From Liolophura sinensis (lineage: Eukaryota > Mollusca > Polyplacophora > Chitonida > Chitonidae), in NCBI RefSeq assembly GCF_032854445.1, contig NC_088303.1:26111501-26171500 (forward strand): a DNA stretch of 60,000 nt, written 5' to 3'. A program made the translations under genes and the position numbers. The first letter of the stretch is position 1; each line of letters starts with the position of its first letter. The notes beneath the pieces are model-generated. The model was not told the DNA's origin, made no database searches, and saw only the letters and a program-made list of their open reading frames with translations. This document shows positions 39,601 through 43,395 of the stretch, in pieces.

Positions 39601-39904
39601 TTGGAGCATTAACTATTCTGCTGTATCCCTCGTTTGTGTTGTTATTGAGTTATCACAGGGATTGTCAGGGTCACAACAGTGTATATTACATGATGTGCCA
39701 GATGATATCAAATATTACTAAGTCATATTTAGGCTAATATTTGATACACATATATGTCAACAATTTCTTCAGTTTAGCCCAAATTATGGGATTCAACATT
39801 GGCCCAACTGAAGAAACTGCCCTTGACCCTGTGTGATCTTACCTGTTATTTGAACTGTTTGAAATGGACATAGAATAATTGCCCTTATCCGACTGATCTG
39901 CCAT
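511..39904 (-). CDS. per: PERIOD circadian clock protein, 5' part (15 coding exons, about 530 residues; continues past left edge)
   Basis: PERIOD is the PAS-domain negative regulator of the animal circadian feedback loop, working with CRY/TIM against CLOCK-CYCLE/BMAL. I joined fifteen minus-strand exons: 39904-39843, 31524-31444, 19467-19310, 17729-17611, 15003-14917, 14212-14104, 12862-12808, 11846-11623, 10646-10568, 9107-9001, 6995-6842, 6417-6306, 5901-5820, 3585-3539 and 626-511. All junctions are GT-AG and in phase (1592 nt, no stop). Seen in order: Ser-rich N-terminus (1-47), bHLH-like block (48-100), QNTD-led PAS-A (about 135-205), linker, PAS-B (about 305-411) with GYLPQEFIG, YHPDD, SKPFRLRVKNG and TEWSAMINKWSREIEF, the GPNNPNVFE extension, and a MTYEHLNY block. 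This order is diagnostic for PER rather than CLOCK or CYCLE. The C-terminal half (further phosphorylation and CRY-binding regions) lies outside. The first exon and promoter are not identified. Confidence 0.93.
627..3538 (-). other. per intron, no gene seen
   Basis: AT-rich intron between two per exons. Both strands have only short unsupported open frames. A degraded dispersed-repeat copy is recognisable near 2110-2180; otherwise I see nothing assignable. Confidence 0.6.
2110..2180. repeat. Dispersed repeat family D, fragment
   Basis: Contains ACAGACAGACAGGGTGATTC followed by a C/A-rich stretch and AACTTTGTTGAG. The same string with a matching continuation occurs near 26825. The family has no recognised coding capacity; see the copies at 11960, 26800, 27170 and 41205. 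Confidence 0.5.
3539..3585 (-). CDS. per: per short exon, linker (residues 477-492)
   Basis: A 47-nt exon encoding IPFAVEKIPETAKDFQ. Acceptor TTTTCAG|TTCC, donor TTTCAG|GTAAGC, phases 1-in and 0-out. I recognise no domain; it is supported by splice signals and phase only. Confidence 0.72.
3586..4833 (-). other. per intron, no feature recognised
   Basis: AT-rich intronic sequence upstream of the inverted duplication. Translations on both strands give no recognisable motif. Confidence 0.5.
4838..5708. repeat. Large imperfect inverted repeat (arms about 395 and 330 bp)
   Basis: The left arm (about 4838-5233) and right arm (about 5378-5708) are reverse complements with indels. Outer ends: AATGACCTTAAATTTCGCCC pairs with GGGCGAAACTTTAGGTCATT. 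Inner ends: ACACGTGTGGAGTGTCATGT pairs with ACATGACACTCCACATGAG. The unpaired centre is about 145 bp. There is no coding capacity. It is either a foldback/MITE-like element or an inverted duplication in a per intron. Confidence 0.85.
5820..5901 (-). CDS. per: per exon, Ser-rich then basic linker (residues 450-476)
   Basis: It encodes GSESSSGENLFSVPKARG followed by KKKEKPEKS. A short SGxSSG-like cluster followed by a Lys-rich stretch is compatible with the casein-kinase target region and a nuclear-localisation-type segment known in PER proteins; both functions are inferred. Acceptor TTTTAG|GGC, donor AGCA|GTAAGT. Confidence 0.8.
6306..6417 (-). CDS. per: per exon, PAS-B C-terminal extension (residues 412-449)
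   Basis: It encodes RGPNNPNVFECSPSQAK, then NKFILQEKIRKLLTK. The GPxxxNVFE motif followed by an amphipathic KI-xLL helix is the conserved helix C-terminal to PAS-B in PER (insect equivalent GPKQCNVFEA). Acceptor ATTTCAG|AGG, donor ACGAAG|GTAAGG, leaves in phase 0. Confidence 0.92.
6842..6995 (-). CDS. per: per exon, second half of PAS-B (residues 361-411)
   Basis: It encodes CNEEKPYKSKPFRLRVK, NGDFIVVETEWSAMINKW, SREIEFVVGQHTIIR. SKPxRxxxxNGDxxxxxTEWS-xxNxWSRxxEFVxGxH is the standard PER PAS-B ending. Acceptor TTGTAG|TT, donor ATCAG|GTGGGT. It joins the previous exon in phase, without any of the 34-nt decoy units at 8.6-8.9 kb. Confidence 0.95.
8040..8190 (-). mobile_element. Degraded SINE-B fragment
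   Basis: A diverged version of the SINE-B 3' half: a TATTTCATTTATTTTAGTGG start replaces TATTTATTTGATTGGTG, and near 8128 it has TTGCTGGCAGACCTTCCCAT. The middle is lost or scrambled. Confidence 0.4.
8572..8995 (-). repeat. 58-bp tandem array made of per splice-donor copies
   Basis: Units start at about 8573, 8631, 8689, 8771, 8829 and 8887 (58-bp steps, one step of 82 with an internal 24-bp duplication) and lead into the real exon end at 9001. Read on the minus strand, each unit carries CTTGTCTTACTCAG, then 34 nt ending CACATCTACAACACAG, then a donor position. That 3' end is homologous to the last 22 nt of the per PAS-B exon (CATATCTACCACACAG|GTGAG). Donors are GT at 8573, 8771 and 8887, GC at 8631, and destroyed (CACCGATGAG) at 8689 and 8829. 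Confidence 0.9.
9001..9107 (-). CDS. per: per exon, PAS-B core (residues 325-360)
   Basis: It encodes AITLLGYLPQEFIGSSVF, DHYHPDDLPELYHIYHT. LLGYLPQxxIG and YHPDDLP are the most recognisable signature of PER PAS-B. Acceptor TTTCTCAG|CGCT, donor CACAG|GTGAGA. The last 22 nt plus the donor are copied several times just downstream (8572-8995), so correct splicing here has to choose among near-identical sites. Confidence 0.95.
9185..9345 (-). mobile_element. SINE-related fragment, diverged subfamily
   Basis: Begins with a TATTTATTTATTTACCC tail, then ATGCCATACTCACC and GGGTGGAGGAAAC, mirroring the order of SINE-B parts (TTTACGCCGTACTCAAG, GGTGGGAGGAAACC) with strong divergence. It resembles the copies at 43270 and 55175, suggesting a separate subfamily. 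Confidence 0.45.
9440..10060. repeat. 53-bp minisatellite, about 11 copies
   Basis: Degenerate units at 52-53 bp spacing; the TAGTGTGC landmark occurs at about 9500, 9553, 9606, 9659, 9712, 9764 and onward. Core: TTTAGTGTGCTAAACATAAA then AGCTAAACTCCAATACC. It lies in the per intron between the two PAS-B exons at 9107 and 10568. The unit resembles that of the array at 18240-19115. Confidence 0.9.
10165..10503 (-). mobile_element. SINE-A, minus orientation, nearly complete
   Basis: Reading right to left: tRNA-like head (degraded at 10500), GAGTCACACCTAAGACTTTG, GAAGTTGCAGCTTC, GGGCGGGGCGTCTTACTTGC, then CATATGACTGAAAAATTGTT and a tail of CACTCACTC type. Compared with the copy at 15426 the parts are in the same order. 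It sits 60 bp from the per exon at 10568. The short open frames across it are repeat-derived. Confidence 0.85.
10568..10646 (-). CDS. per: per exon, start of PAS-B (residues 299-324)
   Basis: A 79-nt exon found by phase. The exons on either side do not join directly, and this one supplies phases 1-in and 2-out. It encodes PQCTPENRTFTTKHNTQF then VYSTLHR, equivalent to the FTTxHxxxC opening strand of PER PAS-B. Acceptor TTGTAG|GTCCCC, donor CGAAA|GTAAGT. It is too short to show up as an open frame alone. Confidence 0.85.
10948..11526 (-). mobile_element. SINE-B 3' portion amplified three times in tandem (187-bp unit)
   Basis: Three consecutive units start near 10948, 11133 and 11320, each with TTTATTTATTTATCTGATT, GTGTTTTACGCCGTACTC, GGTGGGAGGAAACCAGGC and ending GAGAGGAAGTCAGCATGAG. 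Units 2 and 3 are almost identical. The SINE head is missing in units 1 and 2, so this is a tandem duplication of a truncated SINE, not three insertions. It lies in a per intron. Confidence 0.9.
11623..11846 (-). CDS. per: per exon, second half of PAS-A and inter-PAS linker (residues 224-298)
   Basis: It encodes TYKGLDKGFNMGACNRF, IPFEVKVLVKSLREGE, a Pro/Gly-rich insert (MGPGPTPTPIQPG), then KRTCIVLRCNVLETSYRG. The RxYKGL---GF and PFEVK motifs match the end of PER PAS-A, and CIVL corresponds to the CCLL strand. The Pro/Gly insert comes from a GGGGTGG-type tract that reads as a polymorphic-prone microsatellite. Acceptor CTTCAG|AACATA, donor AGAG|GTAGGT. Confidence 0.9.
11960..12085. repeat. 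Dispersed repeat family D copy
   Basis: Shares AATTCTCTAAACCCCATA, GAGAATGTTTAAAA, GTGGTTGAAAAGATTG and AATTAGAGTA with 26940-27060 and 41290-41390, in the same order. Unclassified interspersed repeat in a per intron. Confidence 0.6.
12808..12862 (-). CDS. per: per short exon in PAS-A/linker (residues 206-223)
   Basis: A 55-nt exon encoding APVDPMSAEDAKKMYFSLR. Acceptor ATTCAG|CA, donor TTTAAG|GTAAGC, phases 1-in and 2-out, fitting both neighbours. By position it is the variable loop before the MYCR/YFSLR strand of PER PAS-A. Confidence 0.85.
12863..14103 (-). other. per intron, no feature recognised
   Basis: Intronic sequence with A-runs near 12870-12900. No open frame with recognisable content on either strand. 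Confidence 0.5.
14104..14212 (-). CDS. per: per exon, PAS-A part 2 (residues 170-205)
   Basis: It encodes EMMLGQPLAEFIGVQDH, then a variable Leu/Asp-rich stretch ending DKLENG. It follows LLGYPA directly, giving the PAS-A pattern LLGYP-xxMLGxxLxxFI. Donor AACG|GTAAGA. The acceptor (T-run followed by AACAG) sits at the edge of a tandem repeat whose units resemble this acceptor region; see the array at 14213-14460. Confidence 0.88.
14213..14460 (-). repeat. About 42-bp tandem array containing copies of a per splice-acceptor region
   Basis: About six units. On the minus strand each reads GAAATTTCTGAATTTTTTTC then TCAGGATG, a T-run followed by CAG. The authentic acceptor of the per exon ending at 14212 is GAAATTTCTTGAATTTTTTT followed by TTTAACAG, clearly a member of the same unit. 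Landmark spacing is 43, 39 and 42 bp and later units decay. The array therefore supplies several acceptor-like sites just upstream of a real one. Confidence 0.75.
14917..15003 (-). CDS. per: per exon, PAS-A core part 1 (residues 141-169)
   Basis: Twenty-nine in-phase codons between CTCACAG|GATGTA and CCTGCA|GTAAGT. It reads DVLVLVLSPWTGMVENIS and then VKHLLGYPA, which corresponds to the first PAS-A strands and the LLGYP helix of PER. PAS domains in PER mediate homodimerisation and heterodimerisation. Both phases are 0. Confidence 0.9.
15126..15375 (-). mobile_element. SINE-B, minus orientation, near full length
   Basis: Starts with the TTTATTTATTTATTTATTGG tail, then TTGGTGTTTTACGCAGTAC, AAACCCATGACCATCC, GGCAGACCTTCCCACATAC and ends in the head complement (CATTGGTGAGAGGCTCCTG, GCTAACAGCCTCAGCCACAG). 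Adjacent to a SINE-A copy starting 50 bp later. Confidence 0.85.
15426..15796 (+). mobile_element. SINE-A, full length, with tRNA-like head
   Basis: The head at about 15426-15505 has an A-box-like GATAGCACAGTTGGTAGAG and a B-box-like GGATCAATCC, then GAGTCACACCTAAGAC. The body has GGAAGTTGTAACTTCCTCG (a palindrome), GGCTCGGGCGGGGCGGC and GACTGAAAAATTGTTGAGTA, and ends in CACTCACTCACTCACTC. This is the most complete copy here and defines the family. It is a Pol III type retroposon, not a functional tRNA gene. Confidence 0.88.
15797..17610 (-). other. per intron, no gene seen
   Basis: Intronic sequence with a short perfect hairpin at 16107-16148 and a C-run near 17532. Otherwise nothing recognised. 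Confidence 0.5.
16107..16148. repeat. Perfect 13-bp hairpin
   Basis: GACTGAAAACTGA pairs exactly with TCAGTTTTCAGTC across 16 nt, and within the loop AGCA-TTTG-TGCT can pair as well. Too short for a microRNA precursor; possibly the remnant of a small palindromic element. Confidence 0.6.
17611..17729 (-). CDS. per: per exon, linker into PAS-A (residues 101-140)
   Basis: The exon runs from TGTGCAG|CTCAAC to GATGAA|GTGAGT. It encodes AQQMESDKDSRSQQSRDD, a polar and probably disordered linker, then SFTTASEEGTAQNTDE. The QNTD motif is the start of the PER PAS-A domain in vertebrates and insects alike. It ends in phase 0, matching the next exon. A C-run (about 17532-17544) lies just downstream in the intron. 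Confidence 0.88.
18240..19115. repeat. 52-bp minisatellite, about 16 copies
   Basis: Degenerate units spaced 51-52 bp (AAGCTTAAC landmark at about 18441, 18492, 18544, 18596, 18648, 18700). Core: AGCTGAATGCAAAAGCTTAA, CCTCAACCCAATCTTTACC. Located in the per intron just downstream of the bHLH-like exon donor at 19309. Confidence 0.92.
19310..19467 (-). CDS. per: per exon, basic helix-loop-helix-like segment (residues 48-100)
   Basis: It encodes SFDMLQRKTKRKDKVKGF, then LKELKTMVNLEKPKGS, RAGTLSTLEHVVNSMRKIK. This matches the conserved PER block before PAS-A (basic residues, LKELK, then GTL-TL--A---V). PER has no functional DNA-binding bHLH; by family knowledge the block is only HLH-like. Acceptor TTTCAG|C and donor AAAG|GTACAT. 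It enters in phase 2 and leaves in phase 1. The intron upstream is about 12 kb. Confidence 0.9.
19981..20315 (+). mobile_element. SINE-B, full length, with tRNA-like head
   Basis: Head GGGCCTCCGTGGCCGTAGT with A-box-like TGGCCGTAGTGG and B-box-like GAGTTCAAGTCC near 20121. Body GGGAAGGCCTGACCTGCGG, TTTCTCCCACCATAATGC, TATTCTTGAGTACCG, TGTAAAACACCAATCAAA, and a (AAAT)n tail. The head contains an extra internal duplication (CGCTAGCGCAGCGTAATGAC after CGCCAGCGCGGCACAATGAC). It defines the orientation of all other SINE-B copies. Confidence 0.9.
20577..22355 (+). pseudogene. HIT-type zinc finger (ZNHIT2-like) gene fragment, broken, nested in a per intron
   Basis: Exon-like block 1 (about 20577-20695, after CTACAG) reads ASKYTCPWCNVR, then a TAA stop (20626-20628) exactly where the HIT finger normally has Tyr, then CSFACYHGEKHLVCSETLYK. 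C-x2-C, C-x3-C and CSE-xY are typical of the second half of a ZNHIT2 finger. Block 2 (21339-21421) reads PEERKQILEMLARMEEDY then GGADYDGDE, similar to the Leu-rich acidic segment after the finger. Block 3 (22271-22355, DPRSPHEPLLLAWKNN, LWEIPKFKTRLVR) joins block 2 in phase but matches nothing I know. The first half of the finger and the C-terminus were not found. Probably a decayed copy; ZNHIT2 normally works in R2TP-linked snRNP assembly. Confidence 0.6.
22880..22935 (+). mobile_element. SINE-B fragment
   Basis: TTCTTCCCACCATAATGATG followed by a GTATAAGTGATATACTCTTG stretch matches the 3' part of SINE-B (CCCACCATAATGCTGGCC, TATAAGTGAAATATTCTTG). Confidence 0.6.
23255..23325 (+). mobile_element. 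SINE-B 3'-end fragment
   Basis: AATGGCCGACTTCTTATAAG then TTTCGTAGTGCATTAAACAC and CAATAAATAAATAAC: the 3' end and AAAT tail of a diverged SINE-B copy. Confidence 0.55.
23326..26074 (-). other. per long intron, no gene seen
   Basis: An open frame of 95 codons at 23643-23930 (plus) has no recognisable domain. The rest is AT-rich and featureless. Confidence 0.5.
26075..26255 (+). mobile_element. SINE-B fragment, plus orientation
   Basis: GTCTCTGTGAGTTCAGTCCA (B-box region), TGGGAAGGTCTGTCAGCAAC, a poly-C expansion at about 26161-26174 in place of the usual GGGTTTCC stretch, then TATAAGTGAAATATTTTAG and an AAATAAATAAATAAA tail. The head is missing. Confidence 0.8.
26465..26690 (-). mobile_element. 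SINE-B, minus orientation
   Basis: TTTATTTATCTGATTGGTGT, CTCTACTCAAGATTATTTC, GTTGGCAGACCTTCCCACAC, GGAAGCCAGTATGAG. Most of the body is present; the head is truncated. Confidence 0.82.
26800..27060. repeat. Dispersed repeat family D, longest copy
   Basis: ACAGACAGACAGGGTGATTC, ACTTCGCTGAG, GATGCAAGCTTCATAAAACT, TTTCTCTACACCCCATGG, CAGAATGTTTCAAAATATAC, GAGGTGGTTGAAAAGGCTGG, AATTAGAGTACATG. A partial second copy follows at 27170. No coding capacity or terminal repeats recognised. Confidence 0.65.
27170..27310. repeat. Dispersed repeat family D, partial copy
   Basis: GGAATTTATGCATACAATTA, AAAATGATTTGTTTATTTCA, CCAGCTTCATAAAACTGTGC, TTTCTCTACACCCTATAC, CATGTTTCAAAATATTTG. The same order occurs at 41210-41345. 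Interrupted at its end by a SINE-A fragment. Confidence 0.65.
27313..27420 (-). mobile_element. SINE-A 3'-end fragment, minus orientation
   Basis: GAGTGAGTGAGTGAGTGCTT, GGGGTTTAACGTTGTACTTA, ACAATTTTTCAGTCATATGA: the tail and 3' third of SINE-A, inserted directly at the end of a family D copy. Confidence 0.85.
27421..30068 (-). other. per long intron, no gene seen
   Basis: The open frames at 28514-28843 (minus, 109 codons) and 28692-28877 (plus) have no recognisable domain and overlap each other. No repeat identified. Confidence 0.5.
30069..31408. repeat. About 90-bp inverted repeats flanking a 33-bp array
   Basis: The left arm (about 30069-30156: ACGACTTCC-like block, CCCATATAAAGTTTGCC, TTTTCAGGTTTCTGTCATAA, CTGTTTCACATTTCATA) is the reverse complement of the right arm (about 31314-31408) with few mismatches and one 4-nt indel. 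The spacer is about 1.16 kb. The right arm ends 36 bp from the per exon at 31444. It could be a non-autonomous element with long terminal inverted repeats or a local inverted duplication. Confidence 0.82.
30345..30765. repeat. 33-bp minisatellite (11-residue periodic open frames)
   Basis: About 12-13 copies of GCAGTAAGAACTGTGGTGGG then CAATACAGACAGA. Because 33 is a multiple of 3, several frames stay open: plus-strand TVVGNTDRAVR repeats (broken by a deletion near 30500), and minus-strand Leu/Thr/Val and Cys-rich readings. I regard these as repeat-driven open frames, not a gene. Confidence 0.92.
31444..31524 (-). CDS. per: per exon, Ser-rich acidic N-terminal segment (residues 21-47)
   Basis: The acceptor is TTTCAG|ATCC and the donor TGCAG|GTCAGT. 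In the only frame that joins both neighbours it encodes a serine run followed by SSSSDTVDDCPSSSGC. Ser-rich stretches before the bHLH-like segment are usual in PER proteins. The other two frames fail on stop or phase, and phases 2-in and 2-out fit both sides. The repeat arm ending at 31408 lies only 36 bp downstream of the donor. Confidence 0.72.
36246..36320 (-). mobile_element. SINE-B 3'-end fragment, minus orientation
   Basis: CATTTATTTATTTGTTTGAT, TGGTATTTTACACCATGCTC, AAGAATATTTCACTTATAT: the tail and about 60 bp of SINE-B only. Confidence 0.8.
38190..38980 (-). pseudogene. Possible decayed protein-coding copy, family unknown
   Basis: Minus-strand translation gives protein-like segments in one direction, broken by stops and frame changes: KWNKWFPTG, GVFLSDMQNDGHL, GGVHTDWHTIAKCMQLPN, NNFACFTNQTKKDGAFTP, KCNKNVCNKCNHGNML, CQKHDAVFDLSRRKVSRV, YVTEAVTETVTLYGHGK. 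The Cys/His-rich part suggests a zinc-binding fold. I do not recognise the family; a relic of a transposon protein is possible. Confidence 0.3.
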
Positions 39905-39936
39905 AGTCTCCGGGCCCAGGCCAATAATTCTCAAAT
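39843..39936 (-). CDS. per: per exon with start codon (residues 1-20)
   Basis: The exon runs from an acceptor (pyrimidine-rich, ending GACAG) to the donor AACAG|GTAAG. The ATG at 39904-39902 has a good context (A at -3, G at +4) and begins MADQSDKGNYSMSIS. The 32 nt before it contain no in-frame stop (LRIIGLGPET), so translation could begin in an earlier exon, but the context favours this ATG. The exon ends in phase 2, which matches the next exon exactly. Confidence 0.75.
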
Positions 39937-41204
39937 CTGTCAAAGCAAAACAAAAATTATGTACTGAGTACATACATGTAGATCAAACAAATAGACAGCA
40001 TTGAGGAACACCATAAATCCATGTTACATAAAGACAGTTTTCAACTAAATAAGTGAAGGAATGTTTGCCCTAAAAATTCACCTGAAAAAATGCATTCTTA
40101 ACGGCAAATAAAATACAAAATCATAAAACACCACTTTCCTGAATGTATAACGCTCACATCTTTCTTGTAGGAAATGGTCCTAAATGTACACTGTAGCTTT
40201 CAAAAAACGAGTTTTGCAAAATGAGTAATTTAAATTGCATTTAAAGAGAAGACATATAAAGATCACAAAAATGGTACGCTTGGTGTTAAATCTTACATTT
40301 TTCTAATAGGATATCATTCTTTCAAACAAACTTCAAAACGCCTTCCTTGGATCAATAGAACTCTCAGGCTGAGGCAAAACATGCAACTTATGACATTTAC
40401 AGTATGCATGATCAAGTGAATTGTCATTTACTTATCTATCTGACAAATTAAAAAAAAAACCATGGACTTCTGTGGAAACTGTAATTCTTCAACATTTTTG
40501 CATGTTTGCAAGGTATTTATGGCAGCATATTCTGAAGGCACTGTTTACTGTCTCCAAAATCAACATAAAAATGTGCATAAATTGCACTGAAAGTTGCTCT
40601 TTAGTATGTGAAAAATTTGAGGAATTAGGGTACTGCAACACATCACAGCTGTAAAAAATAGCTACCATGTATACAAGATAACAGTAATTCAAAATCAGAC
40701 CAAGGTCATTAAGATACAATGTTTATTATTTCTGCCAGTTTTGAGGCCAAATTATGTAGGTCATCAAATACCAGAGCAGTATATATCAGAGGTCTGTTTA
40801 CATGTACTGTGTCATCTGTAGGCTTGTTACTGGTGAGTTTACAAACACATAATGTTAAGATGGCCATTCCAGTACAGTCAGTGCCAAACCTGAAACATTT
40901 CTCACCATCCAGAGCTAGGGGCCTATAAATTCAAAGTGTCACACATAAAATCTGCATGCTATGCAACATGTACACATATGTTAATCTGCAAGATATTCTT
41001 TTCTTTCTGGAGGGCAAAAAAACCTGCTGTCATAACTACATGTACAATTATATCAGATTTTAATGCACAAACTAAAGACGTAAGATAAACAAGGACAAAC
41101 TTTCAGGTCTTGGAACATTATAAGAGTAGCCATTAACTGTGTGATCAAAATGGTTGGTGCCTTCTGTAGATCTTCAACCATATCGACCTCTAAAAAGCTT
41201 TTAT

Positions 41205-41400
41205 CTGTGGAATTTATGCATACAAATACTACCAAATTGATGCTAAAACGATTTGTTTTTTGTCACAAAAGATGCAAAGTCATAACCTGTGCAAATTAGC
41301 TCTCTATATACACCCCATAGTTCTCTCAGAATGTTTCAAAATATTGGTTTCATAGGTGGTTGAATAGGTTGAAGAATTAGTCTAGTTATGTCTCCATGAG
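41205..41400. repeat. Dispersed repeat family D copy
   Basis: GGAATTTATGCATACAAATA, AAACGATTTGTTTTTTGTCA, CACCCCATAGTTCTCTCAGA, ATGTTTCAAAATATTGG, AGGTGGTTGAATAGGTTGAA. Same order as at 26940 and 27170. Confidence 0.65.
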
Positions 41401-43269
41401 AGCGGCACATTACACGTGTAACAGAACATAGCGCTAATATCATCTTGGTGTGTCATCGTGTAGTAAGCCTATAGGTGGCACCCAAGTATTGTTCACTGAT
41501 GTAGCATATTTATGTATATATGTGGATTCTTTTATAAGAACACACAAAAGCAAGTAAAAACAACTGGTAAGTTTTAGTATATAAATGCGGTTTTCGTTAT
41601 AGAACAAATTTGTAATAGACATGTCCGCTTGATATCTGAATGCTGCAGGTTTTACAGAGCAACAACCCATATTGAAGGCTTTGCTACTACAAACCCCTCA
41701 CCTCTATGTCTGCACCAGCGAGGAACCAGAGCTGTCTAAATACTCCTGTCCAGGTAAATCAAATGATTATAAGGCCATCTAATCATTTAGTGAACAACAA
41801 ACTTTTGACTTTAAATATTATCAGGAAGACTAATAAATGGGGCACTATGATTGGTCAAAAAATAGACACCATCCAAGATATGGTCGTCTACATGTACATA
41901 CAATTATTATAGGTACAAGTGCATGGCTTTGTGGCTTCACAAACCAGTTCTACCTACATTCCTTGGGCGTATTTCTACCTTCCGCACATAACTGGCCTGT
42001 TTTCAACATGCAGTGAACAAATGTTACTTTACAATTATAAAAAAAGGGATCCGTCAGTTATATTACGTGTCAGGCATGAATTCAAGGCCAGCATTAGAAG
42101 TATGGTCATTGGCAGTAACCCAACCAAATGCCAAATTTCAAAAGGGTTAGAAAAAACAAAGCTATTTCCAAGACAGTCAGTCTTTCTACTGATGCTCCCT
42201 TGATTTCTATCAATGTTTTGTCTCCATTTAAAAAGAATGTAATTTGTGTGTTCAATTTCTTTTGCTACATTTATCAGCTGACCTTATAATCAAGATTAAT
42301 GTCTACATGAGAAATATTTAGCCTTGATGGCTTCCTAGTGCTGATTCCCTAACCATAAACTTGGCCAGGCTCTCCTACAACTCAAGAATTGGTCCTTTTT
42401 TTTTCGAACACCTTGGTGCCCTTCTGAAAAAGCTTTACTACCCATCACTGTGATGTTTAGTCTGCAATCCATGCACTTAACCCTGTCCAAAATACGTGTG
42501 TGGATACACGTGCCACTGTTTTCCCAGCCATAGCAAGGTGATAATGAAGACAATTATCCAGATTCAACACTTCCGGTAACATGTTTTAATGGCGATTCTT
42601 AAATGGGAACATGTTAAACCCCAGTCTATGAAGCACACGCAATTTCTCGAACATTTGCAAGTTCCCTATAGGTTTGATTAATCAGAATAATAGCTCCTAC
42701 AGTATATATGTAAATGTCAAAAATAGGACAAAACCAGAGGAGGAGTCCCAGCAGAAATCAAACGTGATGTGTAATTTGTCATGGTAAACTCTTCTTGCTT
42801 CACCGATCGGTGAAACTGATATTTTTCTAACGATGGCTCTTCTAGTAAACTGTCTGGAAAATTTATTCGATCTAGGAATGACAGTTTAGATAAAAACAGA
42901 GTAGAAGAATGCCTAAGTAATTATGGTCTTAATGAACACCATACCTAATCCTGGCTCCCTGGCTGATGGTCAAAACCGGAGTGAGAAACGGCTAATTGCA
43001 TGGTGTCCTGATGAAATTGTGATCTAGCCCAGCAAGACTAGGCCTATGTACAAAACGTAGGTTGATAGCAAAATAAGGTAGGGTTCAAGCCCATGGATAC
43101 GAGAAGCTGGGATCAACCTTTCATACGTAGGCTTAGTCTACCTGAGCTGTTTACAATCTTTGCACTGTGTGATATTTTATTTATAATATGCAATGAAATA
43201 TCCTTGAATTTTGATCTGAACTTATACTGTTTGCTTTGTTTCTCATTACCACCATAATTTTTATGAGCC

Positions 43270-43395
43270 AACAGGTTGTCTATTTATTTGTTTGTTGCTT
43301 AAGGTAATACTCCAGAAAGTATATATGATGTCAGTCAGTTTTATGGGTGGAGGAAACTGGAGTACCCTGGGTAACCAACCGGCCTTTGGCAAAGT
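43270..43395 (-). mobile_element. SINE-related fragment, diverged subfamily
   Basis: TATTTATTTGTTTGTTGC tail, then AATACTCCAG, GATGTCAGTCAGTTTTATG and GGGTGGAGGAAACTGGAGTA. Resembles 9185-9345 and 55175-55290 more than SINE-B proper. Confidence 0.5.

Larger units (their letters stand above)
31525..39842 (-). other. per intron 8.3 kb, mostly unassigned
   Basis: Contains a SINE-B fragment (36246), a poly-G tract near 34770, a candidate alternative per exon near 32920-33095 (see findings) and a possibly decayed coding stretch near 38190-38980. Other open frames (33304-33630, 34810-35088, 37291-37578) have no recognisable domains. Confidence 0.45.
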